From: an uncultured Bacteroidales bacterium
Lineage (GTDB): Bacteria; Bacteroidota; Bacteroidia; Bacteroidales; Bacteroidaceae
Assembly (NCBI GenBank): GCA_902760345.1
Contig: CACWFY010000005.1
Coordinates: forward strand, 1-64,000
Direction of reading: 5' to 3'
DNA length: 64,000 nt
Every line of letters begins with the position of its first letter. Within the stretch, counting starts at the first letter, position 1. Both the position numbers and the translations under genes were made by a program. Shown here in pieces: positions 14,967-24,445 of this stretch. The notes under the pieces are model-generated. The model saw only the letters and a list, made by a program, of their open reading frames with translations, was not told the origin of the DNA and searched no databases.

Positions 14967-16250
14967 CTAAATCTGGTCGAGTGCCTGACGGATGTCGTCG
15001 AGGATGTCGTCGCAGTCCTCGATACCCACACTAAGACGGATGAGGTCAGGTGCAACGCCGGCTTCGCGCAGCTGTTCGTCAGAGAGCTGGCGATGGGTGT
15101 GGCTGGCGGGGTGGAGCACACAAGTGCGGGCATCTGCCACGTGAGTGACGATGGCTATCATCCTCAGCGAGTCCATGAACTGGACGGCTGTCTGGCGGTC
15201 ACCCTTCAGGCCGAAGGCAATGACTCCGCAGGAGCCGTTGGGCAGGTACTTCTGAGCCAGGGCATAGTTCTTGTCGCTGGGCAGTCCGCTATAGTGTACC
15301 CAAGCTACACGCTCGTCCTTTTCAAGGAACTCAGCAATGCGCTGTGCATTGCGGCAATGCTGAGGCATGCGCAGATGGAGCGTCTCCAGACCGAGGTTCA
15401 AGAGGAAGGCGTTGTGAGGCGAGGGAATGCTACCGAGGTCGCGCATCAGCTGGGCGACCAGCTTGGTCATATAAGCCATCTTGCCAAAGGCTTTGGTGTA
15501 GGTAAGTCCGTGGTACGACTCGTCGGGTGTGCAGAGGCCAGGGAACTTGTCGGCATGTGCTTCCCAGTCGAAGTTGCCGCTGTCGACAACGACACCACCG
15601 ACCTGCGTGGCGTGCCCATCCATATACTTCGTGGTAGAGTGGGTGACGATGTCTGCGCCCCACTCAAAGGGGCGGCAGTTGATGGGCGTGGGGAAAGTGT
15701 TGTCGACGATGAGGGGCACGCCGTGCTTGTGGGCGATACGTGCAAACTTCTCGATGTCGAGAATCTGACAGCCAGGGTTCGAGATGGTCTCGCCAAACAG
15801 CGCCTTCGTGTTGGGACGGAAAGCTGCGTCGATCTCTTCCTCGCTGGCCTCCTGAGAGATAAAGGTGCACTCAATGCCCAGCTTCTTCAGCGTGACGCCA
15901 AAGAGGTTGTAGGTGCCACCATAGATCTCGTTAGAGGTGACGAAGTGGTCGCCAGCCTGACAGATATTGAAGATGGCGTAGAAGTTGGCGGCTTGACCAG
16001 AAGAGGTCAGCATGGCAGCAATACCCCCTTCGAGGGCAGCAATCTTCTGGGCCACAGCGTCGTTGGTGGGGTTGGCCAGACGGGTATAGAAGTAGCCTTC
16101 CTTCTTCAGATCGAAGAGGTCGGCCATCTCTTCGGTGTTGTCATACTTGAACGTAGTGCTCTGGTAGATAGGGAGCACGCGCGATTCGCCGTTCTTGGGT
16201 TGCCAGCCTGCCTGTACGCAGAGTGTGGCGGGTTTCAGTTGTTTACTCAT
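14967..16250 (-). CDS. metY: O-acetylhomoserine sulfhydrylase
   Basis: A 427-residue PLP enzyme of the Cys/Met metabolism family, making homocysteine from O-acetylhomoserine and sulfide. PLP-binding Lys sits in HSTTKYMDGHATQVGG; YTRLANPTNDAVAQKIAALE and SSGQAANFYAI are family motifs. Full length, cytoplasmic. The start overlaps the ligA stop by eight bases, so it is co-transcribed with the ligase gene from the promoter at 18279. No SAM riboswitch is recognisable upstream, as the upstream sequence is ligA coding sequence. Confidence 0.93.
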   Translation of the reverse strand: MSKQLKPATLCVQAGWQPKNGESRVLPIYQSTTFKYDNTEEMADLFDLKKEGYFYTRLANPTNDAVAQKIAALEGGIAAMLTSSGQAANFYAIFNICQAGDHFVTSNEIYGGTYNLFGVTLKKLGIECTFISQEASEEEIDAAFRPNTKALFGETISNPGCQILDIEKFARIAHKHGVPLIVDNTFPTPINCRPFEWGADIVTHSTTKYMDGHATQVGGVVVDSGNFDWEAHADKFPGLCTPDESYHGLTYTKAFGKMAYMTKLVAQLMRDLGSIPSPHNAFLLNLGLETLHLRMPQHCRNAQRIAEFLEKDERVAWVHYSGLPSDKNYALAQKYLPNGSCGVIAFGLKGDRQTAVQFMDSLRMIAIVTHVADARTCVLHPASHTHRQLSDEQLREAGVAPDLIRLSVGIEDCDDILDDIRQALDQI

Positions 16251-18252
16251 TGTCGGTGTATTTTGTTATAAATTCGTCTTCTGAGATGATGGGGATACCC
16301 AGCTGTTGGGCTTTCTTGTTTTTGCCTGAGGTCGAAGTGACGTCGTTGTTGATGAGGAACGACGTGCTGCCGCTGACGGCTGAGGCCACCTTGCCGCCCT
16401 GTTGCTCGATATAGGCCTTGAGTTCGTTACGGTTCTTGTAGTGGTTGACGTCGCCCGTGATGACGAAGGTGAGGCCCTGACAACGGTCGCCCGACGGTGT
16501 CAGGTCGATAGCCTTGATGGTGAGTTCCTCTTTCAGCTTGCGGTAGCGGGCCAGATTGCGGGCATTGCGAAACCAAAGCACGAACTGTGCTGATTTCTCC
16601 GGGCCTATGCCGTTGACATGGGCAAACACCTCTTGCGGCTCGGCCTGTGTGGCGAAGAGGTCTTCCCCTTGCTTGATAGCCTCGTTGACCAAATTGTCCA
16701 GCGAATAAGTCGAGAGCAGGCGCTTGCAGACATCAAGACCGCACAGCGGAATGTTCAGGGCATAGAGCAATCGGTGAGCCTCTACGTTACGGCTATTGTC
16801 AATAGAACGCATGATGTTGGCGGCAGACTTCTCGCCAAAACCCTCCATGCGTGAGAGGTCGAGGATGTGCTGGCGCAGATGGTAGATGTCGGCATACTCG
16901 CTGACCCATCCGAGATTGATGAACTTCGACAGCGTCTGTTCAGAAATGCCGTCGATGTTCATACCCTCTTTGCTGACGAAGCGTGCAAACTTGCGCAGCT
17001 GCTTGGCCGGACAGTCGGCATTGGTACAGCGAAGCGTCTTCGTACCACTGGCCTCGCTGATAGCGATTTCCGTAGGAGCGTGACAGGCAGGACACTGGTC
17101 AGGGATGGAGAACGTACCAACAGAGGTGTTAACGCTGATGACCTTGGGAATAATCTTGTTTGCCTTGATGACGCTGAGGTGCGTGCCAGGTCCTCCGATG
17201 CCTAAGCGCTCGCATTCGCTGATGTTGCACAGCGAGGCACGTTTGACGGTAGTGCCCTCCAGTTCGACGGGTTCGAAGATGGCGACAGGCGAAATGGTGC
17301 TGGCCGCACACGACCACTCAATCTCCTTCAGCGTGGTTTCGGCCGACTCGTCCTGCCACTTGAAAGCCAGTCCGGCACGTGTGGCATGATGGCCCGTCAC
17401 ACTTCCTGTCTGGGCATAGTCCGTATCGTCGTAACAGACCACCAGTCCGTCGACGGGGAAGGGGTTCTTCTTTGAAGTTACTTCTTCCGTAAAGGCGTTG
17501 ACAACGCTTTCAACGGAACTATCGTCAGGCAGTTCTACCAGACGGCGTTCTACCGTCGAAAAGCCCTGACGGTCGAGCCAGTCCATGCGGTCGCCCCAGG
17601 ATGGCAGTTCTTCTTCGGTATATACTAAGGTAAAAGGAATCCAGCGGATGTGGCGCTGGCGCACCTCGTCGACATCCTTCAGCGTCAGCGAGCCTGAGGC
17701 CAGATTGCGCGGATTGGCATAGTCGCCACCACTCTCCATGAGGAAGCGCTCGAAATCGTCGTAGCTGATGACGGCCTCGCCGCGGATGACCGTATGGCCT
17801 GTTGCCTGTATCTTCGTCGGAATCCCCTCGATAGCCTGTGCCAGATGGGTGATGTTGGTGCCGATATGGCCGTTGCCACGGGTGACCACCTTCGTCAAAC
17901 GCCCTCCGTCGTAGGTCACTACGAGTGTCAGTCCGTCAAGTTTCCACGAAATCCAGATAGGACGTTGCTCGGCCCATTTCACCAGTTCGGCAGTCTGTTT
18001 GGTCTTGGCCAGTGAGAGGGCAGCGAATTCATGCTCCTCCTTCTGACCAGCCACGTTGTCTTCCGAGACCTTTTGCGTTGGCGAGTCAGGCAACGTCGTT
18101 CCCGTTGCCTGTTCCAGTCGGCGCAGTTCGTCAAAGCGTGCGTCCCACTCGTAGTCTGTCATGCGTTCAGCCTGTCCGTTGTAGTAGGCCTCAGAGGCCT
18201 CGTTCAGTTCGCGGATGAGCTGTTGCATCCTTAGTATGCTGTTGTCCGTCAT
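16243..18252 (-). CDS. ligA: NAD-dependent DNA ligase, divergent form
   Basis: 669 residues with the complete domain order of LigA: Ia domain (EASEAYYNGQAERMTDYEWD), nucleotidyltransferase domain with active-site Lys in WKLDG (about residue 110), OB fold, zinc finger (CPACHAP then CTNADCPAKQ), helix-hairpin-helix repeats and a C-terminal BRCT domain (FVITGDVNHYKNRNELKAYI). It seals nicks in DNA with NAD as cofactor. The motifs deviate from the standard form: the motif IV position reads DGLVVC where DGVVxK is usual, and KANKIIPKV replaces the usual RAGDVIPxV. It therefore belongs to an atypical LigA group and may be a second ligase. First gene of the ligA-metY transcript. Confidence 0.88.
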   Translation of the reverse strand: MTDNSILRMQQLIRELNEASEAYYNGQAERMTDYEWDARFDELRRLEQATGTTLPDSPTQKVSEDNVAGQKEEHEFAALSLAKTKQTAELVKWAEQRPIWISWKLDGLTLVVTYDGGRLTKVVTRGNGHIGTNITHLAQAIEGIPTKIQATGHTVIRGEAVISYDDFERFLMESGGDYANPRNLASGSLTLKDVDEVRQRHIRWIPFTLVYTEEELPSWGDRMDWLDRQGFSTVERRLVELPDDSSVESVVNAFTEEVTSKKNPFPVDGLVVCYDDTDYAQTGSVTGHHATRAGLAFKWQDESAETTLKEIEWSCAASTISPVAIFEPVELEGTTVKRASLCNISECERLGIGGPGTHLSVIKANKIIPKVISVNTSVGTFSIPDQCPACHAPTEIAISEASGTKTLRCTNADCPAKQLRKFARFVSKEGMNIDGISEQTLSKFINLGWVSEYADIYHLRQHILDLSRMEGFGEKSAANIMRSIDNSRNVEAHRLLYALNIPLCGLDVCKRLLSTYSLDNLVNEAIKQGEDLFATQAEPQEVFAHVNGIGPEKSAQFVLWFRNARNLARYRKLKEELTIKAIDLTPSGDRCQGLTFVITGDVNHYKNRNELKAYIEQQGGKVASAVSGSTSFLINNDVTSTSGKNKKAQQLGIPIISEDEFITKYTDNE

Positions 18253-18278
18253 AGGTCAGTTCGTCACTTTTGCGCACG

Positions 18279-18286
18279 CAAAGGTA
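18279..18286 (-). promoter_or_regulatory. -7 box of the ligA-metY operon
   Basis: TACCTTTG on the minus strand, about 27 bases before the ligA start; the -33 region is weak. Confidence 0.6.
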
Positions 18287-18327
18287 CAAATAAATCTATG
18301 AATACAGGCGAAATAAGTGATAAAAAA

Positions 18328-18359
18328 TTTGGAAGTAGTCGATTTATTCACTAATTTTG
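18328..18359 (+). promoter_or_regulatory. Promoter of the nucleotidyltransferase-like gene
   Basis: TTTG at 18328-18331 and TAATTTTG at 18352-18359, exactly 20 bases apart, divergent from ligA. Confidence 0.75.
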
Positions 18360-18389
18360 CAGAAAATAATATAATCATACTACTAACTG

Positions 18390-19361
18390 ATGGACAAGCT
18401 GTTTTTTGAATTATTACAGGTTTCCGCTGGTCAAAAAGACTGTCTGGACTATGGCCCGTCGTACCAACAATGGCAGGAACTGTACCGTATGGCCCGCGAA
18501 CACGAGTTGACGGGTGTGTGCTACCGCGGTGTGGAGCGCCTGTTTGACTATGGCCTGCGAGCCCCCCAAGACCTGATTATCGACTGGATGGCTGATGCTG
18601 AGGCCATCAAGTCGTCGCATGCCCAGTTGAAGAAGCGCAGTCAGAAATTGCAAGAGAAACTTTTGGAGCGCGGCATCCGTTCGTCTATTCTCCGCGGACA
18701 AGGCGGTTCGGCCTTCTATCGTGAGGAGTTGCAGGAATTGTATCAGACTGATGGCTTGGATGTACTTTTGGACTGTAGTAAGGAACGTGCCGTGAAGTTT
18801 GTACGATTGACGGGACAGACGCATGTGTCGCCGGCTTACTGTCGTCTACCGCTGGCCGTCTGGGATCTGGTTGATGTGATGCTGTACTACAAGTTAGGCA
18901 TAGTTCGTAATCGTCTGAAGACGAGGCGTCTGCGTAAGTTCTTCAAACAAAACCGTGAACTGCTTTTTGCAAGAGAAGGTGAGCTAACATTGCCCACCGT
19001 TACGATGAGTGTCTTCTGTGTGTTGCTGTACACCATGCAGCGCTTCCTTTACGAAGGCATGAGTATGCGTCAGGTGTTCGACTACTACTTTGTACTACAA
19101 AAAGCTGAGGGCCATTTTGAGCCGTTCAAGAATGACGTCACCATAGGACAAGTGTTGAAGGAGTGCGGTATGCAGCGCTTTGCTCAGGGACTGATGTGGG
19201 TGTTGCAGGAGACCATGGATTTGTCTCAAGCCTATATGCCCTGCGAACCGTTAGAGCAGGAGGGAAAGTTCCTGCTACAAGAAATCATGGCTCGCCAGCA
19301 TAGTCGCCTGCACCTGTTGTTGCACTATCCGGTAGATACGCTTTGGGGATTGATGGGGTGA
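18390..19361 (+). CDS. Nucleotidyltransferase-family-like protein (PF14907 type)
   Basis: 323 residues, cytoplasmic. The arrangement WQELYRMAREHELTGVCYRG, then a long helix and GIRSSILRGQGGSAFY, resembles the uncharacterised nucleotidyltransferases of family NTP_transf_5. In that family the metal-binding signature is GDIDLL; here the corresponding position reads TDGLDVLLD, so one acidic position may be lost. In other genomes such proteins sit in surface polysaccharide loci; here it is alone with its own promoter and converges on hisB. Substrate unknown. Confidence 0.65.
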   Translation: MDKLFFELLQVSAGQKDCLDYGPSYQQWQELYRMAREHELTGVCYRGVERLFDYGLRAPQDLIIDWMADAEAIKSSHAQLKKRSQKLQEKLLERGIRSSILRGQGGSAFYREELQELYQTDGLDVLLDCSKERAVKFVRLTGQTHVSPAYCRLPLAVWDLVDVMLYYKLGIVRNRLKTRRLRKFFKQNRELLFAREGELTLPTVTMSVFCVLLYTMQRFLYEGMSMRQVFDYYFVLQKAEGHFEPFKNDVTIGQVLKECGMQRFAQGLMWVLQETMDLSQAYMPCEPLEQEGKFLLQEIMARQHSRLHLLLHYPVDTLWGLMG

Positions 19362-19367
19362 GTCTTA

Positions 19368-20426
19368 CTACAACACCCCTTTGGTAGATGGCAGTTCGTA
19401 GTGGTAGATGTCGCGACGTACTGCCATTTTTAGTGCGCGTGCCAACGCCTTGAAGATACCCTCTATCTTGTGGTGCTCGTTCTCGCCCTCGGCCTTGATG
19501 TTGAGGTTCATCTTTGCAGCGTCACTCAGACTCTTGAAGAAATGCAGGAACATCTCCGTCGGCATTTCGCCAATCTTTTCGCGCTTGAACTTAGCGTCCC
19601 ACACCAGCCAGGGGCGTCCGCCAAAGTCGAGACAGACAGAGCACAGGCAGTCATCCATAGGCAAACTGTAACCATAGCGCTCAATGCCGCGCTTGTCGCC
19701 TAATGCCTTCAGCAGACATTCGCCCAGCGCCAGAGCGGTATCCTCAATGGTGTGGTGCTCGTCGACGTACAAGTCGCCCTTCGTGTGTACCGTCAAGTCT
19801 ATCATGCCGTGCTTGCCAATCTGTTCCAGCATGTGGTCGAAGAAACCCAGTCCTGTGTCAATGTCGCAGCGGCCGTTGCCGTCCAGGTCGACCTTCACCA
19901 GAATGTCTGTCTCCTTGGTGGTGCGCTGTACCTCAGCCGTACGCTGTCCGCCATAGGCAATAGCTGCCACCTTGTCCCAGTCGCCCACCTGCAGGAAGCC
20001 GCAGCCGATGTTTTCGGCAAACAGGCGGTCCGTCTCGCGGTCGCCAATGACGTAGCTTCCCTTGATGTCGTAAGCAGGGTCGTTCATGTATTTCTCCACT
20101 AGTCCTGTGTTGGGCTTACGTGTCGGGGCGTTGTCTTCAGGGAAGTGCGGGTCAATGAGGATATCGTCGAACTCTACACCTTCACCTTTCAGCGTGTCAA
20201 GTATGAAGTTGTGAACGGGCCAGAAGGTGTCTTCAGGAAAAGCGTCGGTGCCCAGTCCATCTTGGTTGCTGACCATCACAAACTCATAGTCGGTATGCTG
20301 TCGCAGGAATGCTAGGCTCGAGATGGCGCGGGGTACAAACTGCAGTTTCTCAAAGGCGTCAATCTGTTCGTCCGAAGGTTCACGGATGATGGTGCCGTCA
20401 CGGTCGATAAAAAGTATCTTCTTCAT
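19368..20426 (-). CDS. hisB: Histidinol-phosphatase / imidazoleglycerol-phosphate dehydratase
   Basis: A 352-residue bifunctional enzyme catalysing two steps of histidine synthesis. The N-terminal HAD phosphatase domain starts with [12 protein letters not shown] and includes MVSNQDGLG. The C-terminal dehydratase domain has the metal-binding [15 protein letters not shown] and [17 protein letters not shown]. Length is that of the fused form. It is separated from the rest of the his operon; the start overlaps the stop of an upstream membrane-protein gene (TAATG), with which it is co-transcribed. Confidence 0.96.
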   Translation of the reverse strand: MKKILFIDRDGTIIREPSDEQIDAFEKLQFVPRAISSLAFLRQHTDYEFVMVSNQDGLGTDAFPEDTFWPVHNFILDTLKGEGVEFDDILIDPHFPEDNAPTRKPNTGLVEKYMNDPAYDIKGSYVIGDRETDRLFAENIGCGFLQVGDWDKVAAIAYGGQRTAEVQRTTKETDILVKVDLDGNGRCDIDTGLGFFDHMLEQIGKHGMIDLTVHTKGDLYVDEHHTIEDTALALGECLLKALGDKRGIERYGYSLPMDDCLCSVCLDFGGRPWLVWDAKFKREKIGEMPTEMFLHFFKSLSDAAKMNLNIKAEGENEHHKIEGIFKALARALKMAVRRDIYHYELPSTKGVL

Positions 20427-21025
20427 TATTGTAAGTTTAGTTTTTGTTGTTCACGTTCACGCTGACGCACCTCAGCCGATCCCCATGCGTAGTAGCCTGT
20501 ATAGATGATGTACAGGCGGATGGACAGTTGTAGCAGGGTAGTGACAAACCATACCGCCACCATCAGGTAGGGCATGTACGACGGCATCCCTGAAGGATCG
20601 CCTATCATAGTGCTACTGGTCGACTCCCATTGTGCGAAGACCAGTACGATGAGTGGCAGGCTGACCAGCAGACATACAGGCAGTAGGGCAATCCATCCTC
20701 CTATGGCAATGCCCGTCAGTAGCAGCCAATGGCGTTTGCCTTTTTGGAAGATGCTGCGCAAAGGGCGTTGCGTCAGTTGGCGTGCCACCATCACCCATAG
20801 CAGCAGTTCAAGTACCAGTGCGGCTATGGCCAGTGGAATCATAAAGTAGAAGTCGTAGGCTAACAGCAAACCTGTGGCTGCCAGTACAATGGCAGGTAGC
20901 AGGAAGAATAGCCAGCAGCGCTTCATAATGCTGAAAAATGTGGCGTTATATCGTCTGAATGCTGTGGCAAGAATGCTACGGCTGCTACGTGCTTTCAGGA
21001 GTATATCTGTCTCTTGATTTTTCAT
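20426..21025 (-). CDS. Membrane protein of unknown function
   Basis: 199 residues from ATG 21025 ([15 protein letters not shown]). The longer ORF to 21055 is rejected since the -7 box lies at 21045-21052. Four to five hydrophobic segments (about 30-50, 55-75, 95-120, 145-170) mark an inner-membrane protein with a charged C-terminal tail ([13 protein letters not shown]). It resembles small Bacteroidales membrane proteins without assigned function. It precedes hisB with a one-base stop-start overlap. Confidence 0.75.
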   Translation of the reverse strand: MKNQETDILLKARSSRSILATAFRRYNATFFSIMKRCWLFFLLPAIVLAATGLLLAYDFYFMIPLAIAALVLELLLWVMVARQLTQRPLRSIFQKGKRHWLLLTGIAIGGWIALLPVCLLVSLPLIVLVFAQWESTSSTMIGDPSGMPSYMPYLMVAVWFVTTLLQLSIRLYIIYTGYYAWGSAEVRQREREQQKLNLQ

Positions 21026-21044
21026 GTCTTTACGGTTTTGGCTG

Positions 21045-21105
21045 CAAAGGTACAAAATTAAATGATAAATGAGGAACGATAAATGAGAAATATTTCGTAC
21101 CTTTG
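21045..21105. promoter_or_regulatory. Divergent promoter pair
   Basis: TACCTTTG on the minus strand (21045-21052) for the membrane protein-hisB pair, and TACCTTTG on the plus strand (21098-21105) for the Gfo/Idh/MocA operon. The plus-strand box ends 10 bases before ATG 21116, giving a very short leader. Confidence 0.65.
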
Positions 21106-21115
21106 CAATCGATAT

Positions 21116-22099
21116 ATGAAAAAGTTACAATGGGGCTTCATCGGATGTGGTGAGGTGACAGAGAAAAAAAGCGGTCCGGCTTTCTCGGAAGTCGAGGGGT
21201 CGAGCGTGGTCGCTGTGATGAGCCGACAGGAGCGCAAGGCGCGTAGCTATGCTGAGCGTCATGATATTCCCAAGTGGTATACCGACGCCCAGGAGTTGAT
21301 AGACGACCCCGACGTGAATGCGGTCTACATCGCTACGCCACCGTCGAGTCATGCCACCTTCGCTATTATGGCCATGAAGGCCGGCAAGCCTGTCTATGTA
21401 GAAAAACCGCTGGCCGCCTCGTATGAGGACTGTGCCCGCATTAACCGCATTAGCGAAGAGACTGGGGTGCCCTGCTTTGTGGCTTATTATCGTCGCTATC
21501 TGCCTTATTTCCAGAAGGTGAAAGACATCATCCAGAATGGTTCGATTGGTAAAGTCATCAATGTGCAGGTACGCTTTGCCGTACCACCACGCGAGTTGGA
21601 CTATAACAATGCTGCTGAATTACCTTGGCGCTTGCAGCCTGATATTGCGGGAGGCGGCTATTTCTATGACTTAGCTCCTCATCAGTTGGATTTGTTGCAA
21701 GATGTCTTTGGCGTGATTCTGGAAGCCCGCGGCATCCGTGCCAACAGGGGAGGGCTCTATAAGGCTGAAGATTCTGTGAGTGCTTGCTTTGAGTTTGAAA
21801 GTGGACTGCCTGCCAGTGGGTCGTGGTGTTTTGTCGCACACGAATCGGCAAGGGAGGATCGCATCCATATCATAGGCGACAAGGGGTCGCTCAGTTTCTC
21901 AGTTTTCGACTATAAGCCTATTCATTTGATTACCAGTGAAGGTGAACAAATGCTGACCGTACCTAATCCTCCCTACGTACAGTACCCGCTAATTAAGAAT
22001 GTTTGTGAACATTTGCAAGGCATAGGAATCTGTGAGTGTACCAGCGTATCCGCGACGCCCGTCAACTGGGTGTTAGACCGTATCTTAGGAAAGTTCTGA
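21116..22099 (+). CDS. Gfo/Idh/MocA-family oxidoreductase
   Basis: 327 residues from ATG 21116. The N-terminal Rossmann fold begins KLQWGFIGCGEVTEKKSGPA, and the family motif for the substrate side is VYVEKPLAASYEDC with Lys in EKP. The C-terminal half is the alpha/beta dimerisation domain with GGGYFYDLAPHQLDLL holding the conserved His. It oxidises or reduces a sugar or inositol-type substrate with NAD(P); the exact substrate cannot be told. First gene of a five-gene operon with short gaps. Confidence 0.88.
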   Translation: MKKLQWGFIGCGEVTEKKSGPAFSEVEGSSVVAVMSRQERKARSYAERHDIPKWYTDAQELIDDPDVNAVYIATPPSSHATFAIMAMKAGKPVYVEKPLAASYEDCARINRISEETGVPCFVAYYRRYLPYFQKVKDIIQNGSIGKVINVQVRFAVPPRELDYNNAAELPWRLQPDIAGGGYFYDLAPHQLDLLQDVFGVILEARGIRANRGGLYKAEDSVSACFEFESGLPASGSWCFVAHESAREDRIHIIGDKGSLSFSVFDYKPIHLITSEGEQMLTVPNPPYVQYPLIKNVCEHLQGIGICECTSVSATPVNWVLDRILGKF

Positions 22100-22102
22100 A
22101 CG

Positions 22103-23194
22103 ATGAGAAAAGGGTGGTTGCTTGTTCTGTTACTGGTTAGTATAAGTGTCGTGGCAGGTGATTCCATACAGGTGGAAAAGGCCCAGCAGGAACAGAGCTG
22201 GCTGCAACGTACTATCAGTGGATTTACTCGTATCGACGAGAACTACGTTGAACCGCAGCACTATGACTGGTCGGTAATGCTGCAGGCTACCCACACCTAT
22301 GACTACTACAGGCTGAGCACGTCAGGCGACAACAAACAGTCAGTGAGGTTTTCACCCACACCCAACTTCAAGGTTGGCCCGTATTTCGGATGGCGCTGGG
22401 CGTTTCTGGGTTATACGTTCGACCTGAAGAATATCGATGTGGACAGCAAGTCGTTGAAGCAGGAGATTGACTTCAGTTTCTATAGCGCACAGATTGGTGC
22501 CGACTTCTACTATCGTCGGACGGGTAGTGACTACCATATCAGTGACGTGAAGATAAGTAATGTTGATACGAGCGTGTTAGAGGGTGAGGCCTTCGACGGT
22601 ATTAGTGTGGGTATTACAGGCCTGAACGTTTACTACATCTTCAACCACCAGCGCTTCTCCTATCCTGCGGCATTCAACCAGAGCACTCGCCAGAAGATTA
22701 GTTGCGGCTCGTGGATGACGGGTTTGGGCTATACACGCAACAGCATAGAGTTCGACTATGACCGTCTGCAGAATATTGTTGACGAACGATTGTCAGAACG
22801 GACTGTCAAACTGGATGAAGGTCTGAAGTTCAATAGCGTCAACTACTACAACATCAGTGTGTCGGCCGGCTATGCTTACAACTGGGTATTTGCGCCCTAC
22901 TGGCTGTTGGCGTCAAGCCTTTCGCTGGCTCTGGCTTATAAAAAGACCCGCGGTATTTCTGAGGATGGCGACAAGCATGGCTTCGACTTCAATAACCTGA
23001 ATATTGACGGCATTGGACGATTCGGCATAGTATATAACAACGACAGGTTCTATGCAGGTGCTTCGGCTATCGTGCGTGCCTACAACTACCGTAAATCGCG
23101 CTTCCAAGCCAACAATGTCTTTGGCAGCCTGAACATCTATGTGGGCTATAACTTCGGACTGAAGAAGGCATATAAACAAAAGAAAAAACCATGA
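22103..23194 (+). CDS. DUF4421 outer-membrane-like protein
   Basis: 363 residues with a signal peptide (about 1-20). Rich in alternating aromatic strands (GPYFGWRWAFLGYTFDLKNI, IYVGYNFGLKK), consistent with an outer-membrane beta-barrel; matches the DUF4421 family pattern, including DENYVEPQHYDWSVMLQ near the start. Three bases after the previous gene and overlapping the next by four bases (ATGA). Function unknown; a barrel role in the envelope is inferred. Confidence 0.8.
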   Translation: MRKGWLLVLLLVSISVVAGDSIQVEKAQQEQSWLQRTISGFTRIDENYVEPQHYDWSVMLQATHTYDYYRLSTSGDNKQSVRFSPTPNFKVGPYFGWRWAFLGYTFDLKNIDVDSKSLKQEIDFSFYSAQIGADFYYRRTGSDYHISDVKISNVDTSVLEGEAFDGISVGITGLNVYYIFNHQRFSYPAAFNQSTRQKISCGSWMTGLGYTRNSIEFDYDRLQNIVDERLSERTVKLDEGLKFNSVNYYNISVSAGYAYNWVFAPYWLLASSLSLALAYKKTRGISEDGDKHGFDFNNLNIDGIGRFGIVYNNDRFYAGASAIVRAYNYRKSRFQANNVFGSLNIYVGYNFGLKKAYKQKKKP

Positions 23195-24027
23195 GACGAA
23201 TACTGTTCTACCTATTGCTGATTGTGAGTGGTCAGTTGTCGGCACAGGTGACATACCAGCGTGCCGACAGCCTCGAGCTGTGCCAGCTATTGCAGCAGGC
23301 AACCCTTCAGCAGGATGTGCTGTCGCTAGCGCGTCACTTCTTAGGCAGACCCTATGTGCCCCATACCCTTGAGGTCAACGACCCTGAGCAGTTGGTGGTA
23401 AACACTCGCCAGTTGGACTGTACCACGCTGGTAGAGACAGTTACGGCTCTGACGCTCTGTGCCCGTCGCGGACAGCATACGTGGACTGACTATCTCAACA
23501 TGTTGCGTACGTTGCGCTATCGGCAGGGCAAGATCGATGACTACACATCGCGCCTGCATTATTTTACCGACTGGATTGACGACAACAGCGCCATGAAATT
23601 CGTCTCAGAGATACAGCAGCCCCGTCCGCCATTCACTGCCGTCCAGCGTGTGGCTGTCGACTATATGAGTCAGCATCCGCAGTCCTATCGTGCGCTGAAG
23701 GAACACCCCAAGTTCGTATCTGTCATCAGTCAACAGGAGAAGGCGCTGACGGGGCGCAGTTACCGCTACATTCCCAAGCGTGCGGTCCGGAATACACGTC
23801 TGCTGCGTCAGACTATCCACGATGGTGATATCATCGCCATCACATGCAATAAGAAGGGGCTCGACATTGCCCATTTGGGCTTTGCAGTGTGGCGTAAGGA
23901 CGGTCTGCACCTGCTCAATGCATCGCAGTTGCACAAGAAAGTCGTCGAAGAGCCCATGACGCTCTACGCCTATCTGCAGAAACACCCGTCGCATATGGGC
24001 ATCAGAGTGATAAGAATTAAGAATTAA
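23191..24027 (+). CDS. DUF1460 family amidase-like protein (N-acetylmuramoyl-L-alanine amidase-like)
   Basis: 278 residues with a signal peptide ending QLSAQ. Family motifs include NTRQLDCTTLVETVTAL with the candidate nucleophile Cys, GLDIAHLGFAVW with the candidate His, and LLNASQLHKKVV. DUF1460 proteins belong to the NlpC/P60-like papain fold and act on peptidoglycan or N-acylated amino sugars in the periplasm. The stop codon lies inside a 7-bp repeat array that leads to the next gene. Confidence 0.85.
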   Translation: MRRILFYLLLIVSGQLSAQVTYQRADSLELCQLLQQATLQQDVLSLARHFLGRPYVPHTLEVNDPEQLVVNTRQLDCTTLVETVTALTLCARRGQHTWTDYLNMLRTLRYRQGKIDDYTSRLHYFTDWIDDNSAMKFVSEIQQPRPPFTAVQRVAVDYMSQHPQSYRALKEHPKFVSVISQQEKALTGRSYRYIPKRAVRNTRLLRQTIHDGDIIAITCNKKGLDIAHLGFAVWRKDGLHLLNASQLHKKVVEEPMTLYAYLQKHPSHMGIRVIRIKN

Positions 24028-24051
24028 ATCATAAACATTAAGAATAGAGAA
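24010..24051. repeat. Array of 7-bp units at the DUF1460-YkvA junction
   Basis: Six degenerate heptamers of type TTAAGAA (ATAAGAA, TTAAGAA, TTAAATC, ATAAACA, TTAAGAA, TAGAGAA). The DUF1460 stop codon (24025-24027) is in the third unit and the array ends one base before the next ATG at 24053. Confidence 0.65.
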
Positions 24052-24052
24052 G

Positions 24053-24445
24053 ATGGAATTACCTGATTTTATGAACTATGGCAGCAAGTTCTCGCAGACA
24101 GAGTTTGTTGAGAAGATAGCCCGCATAGCCAAACGGGCTGGTGCTAAACTGGTGTATGCCGCCCTGATACTATATTATACCCTGCAAAGCGACAAGATCA
24201 GCGCCGCCAACAAAGCCATGATTATCGGCGCCTTGGGTTATATGATTAGTCCGCTTGACGTCATCCCCGATGCCATTCCCATTGCCGGTCTGACCGACGA
24301 CCTGGCTGTCCTGCTCTTTGTGCTGAAGAAAGTCTGGACGGACATCGACCCTGACATCCAGCAGAAGGCCAAGAATCGCCTGTCGAAATGGTTTGATGCC
24401 GACGAGATAGAGGAAGTTAACGACCTCTTCAAAAACGAAGAATGA
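24053..24445 (+). CDS. YkvA family protein (DUF1232)
   Basis: 130 residues. The central hydrophobic hairpin GALGYMISPLDVIPDAIPIAGLTDDLAVLL is the DUF1232 signature. Probably membrane-associated; function unknown. Its TGA overlaps the ATG of the next gene by four bases. Confidence 0.88.
   Translation: MELPDFMNYGSKFSQTEFVEKIARIAKRAGAKLVYAALILYYTLQSDKISAANKAMIIGALGYMISPLDVIPDAIPIAGLTDDLAVLLFVLKKVWTDIDPDIQQKAKNRLSKWFDADEIEEVNDLFKNEE

Noticed and set aside
16200..16260. SAM riboswitch upstream of metY
   Set aside because: The upstream sequence is ligA coding sequence with an 8-base overlap; no riboswitch-like structure is recognisable.
15093..16271. 392-residue open frame on the plus strand opposite metY
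   Set aside because: It is a shadow of the metY coding strand: no recognisable domain and no promoter or ribosome binding site, while metY on the other strand is clear.
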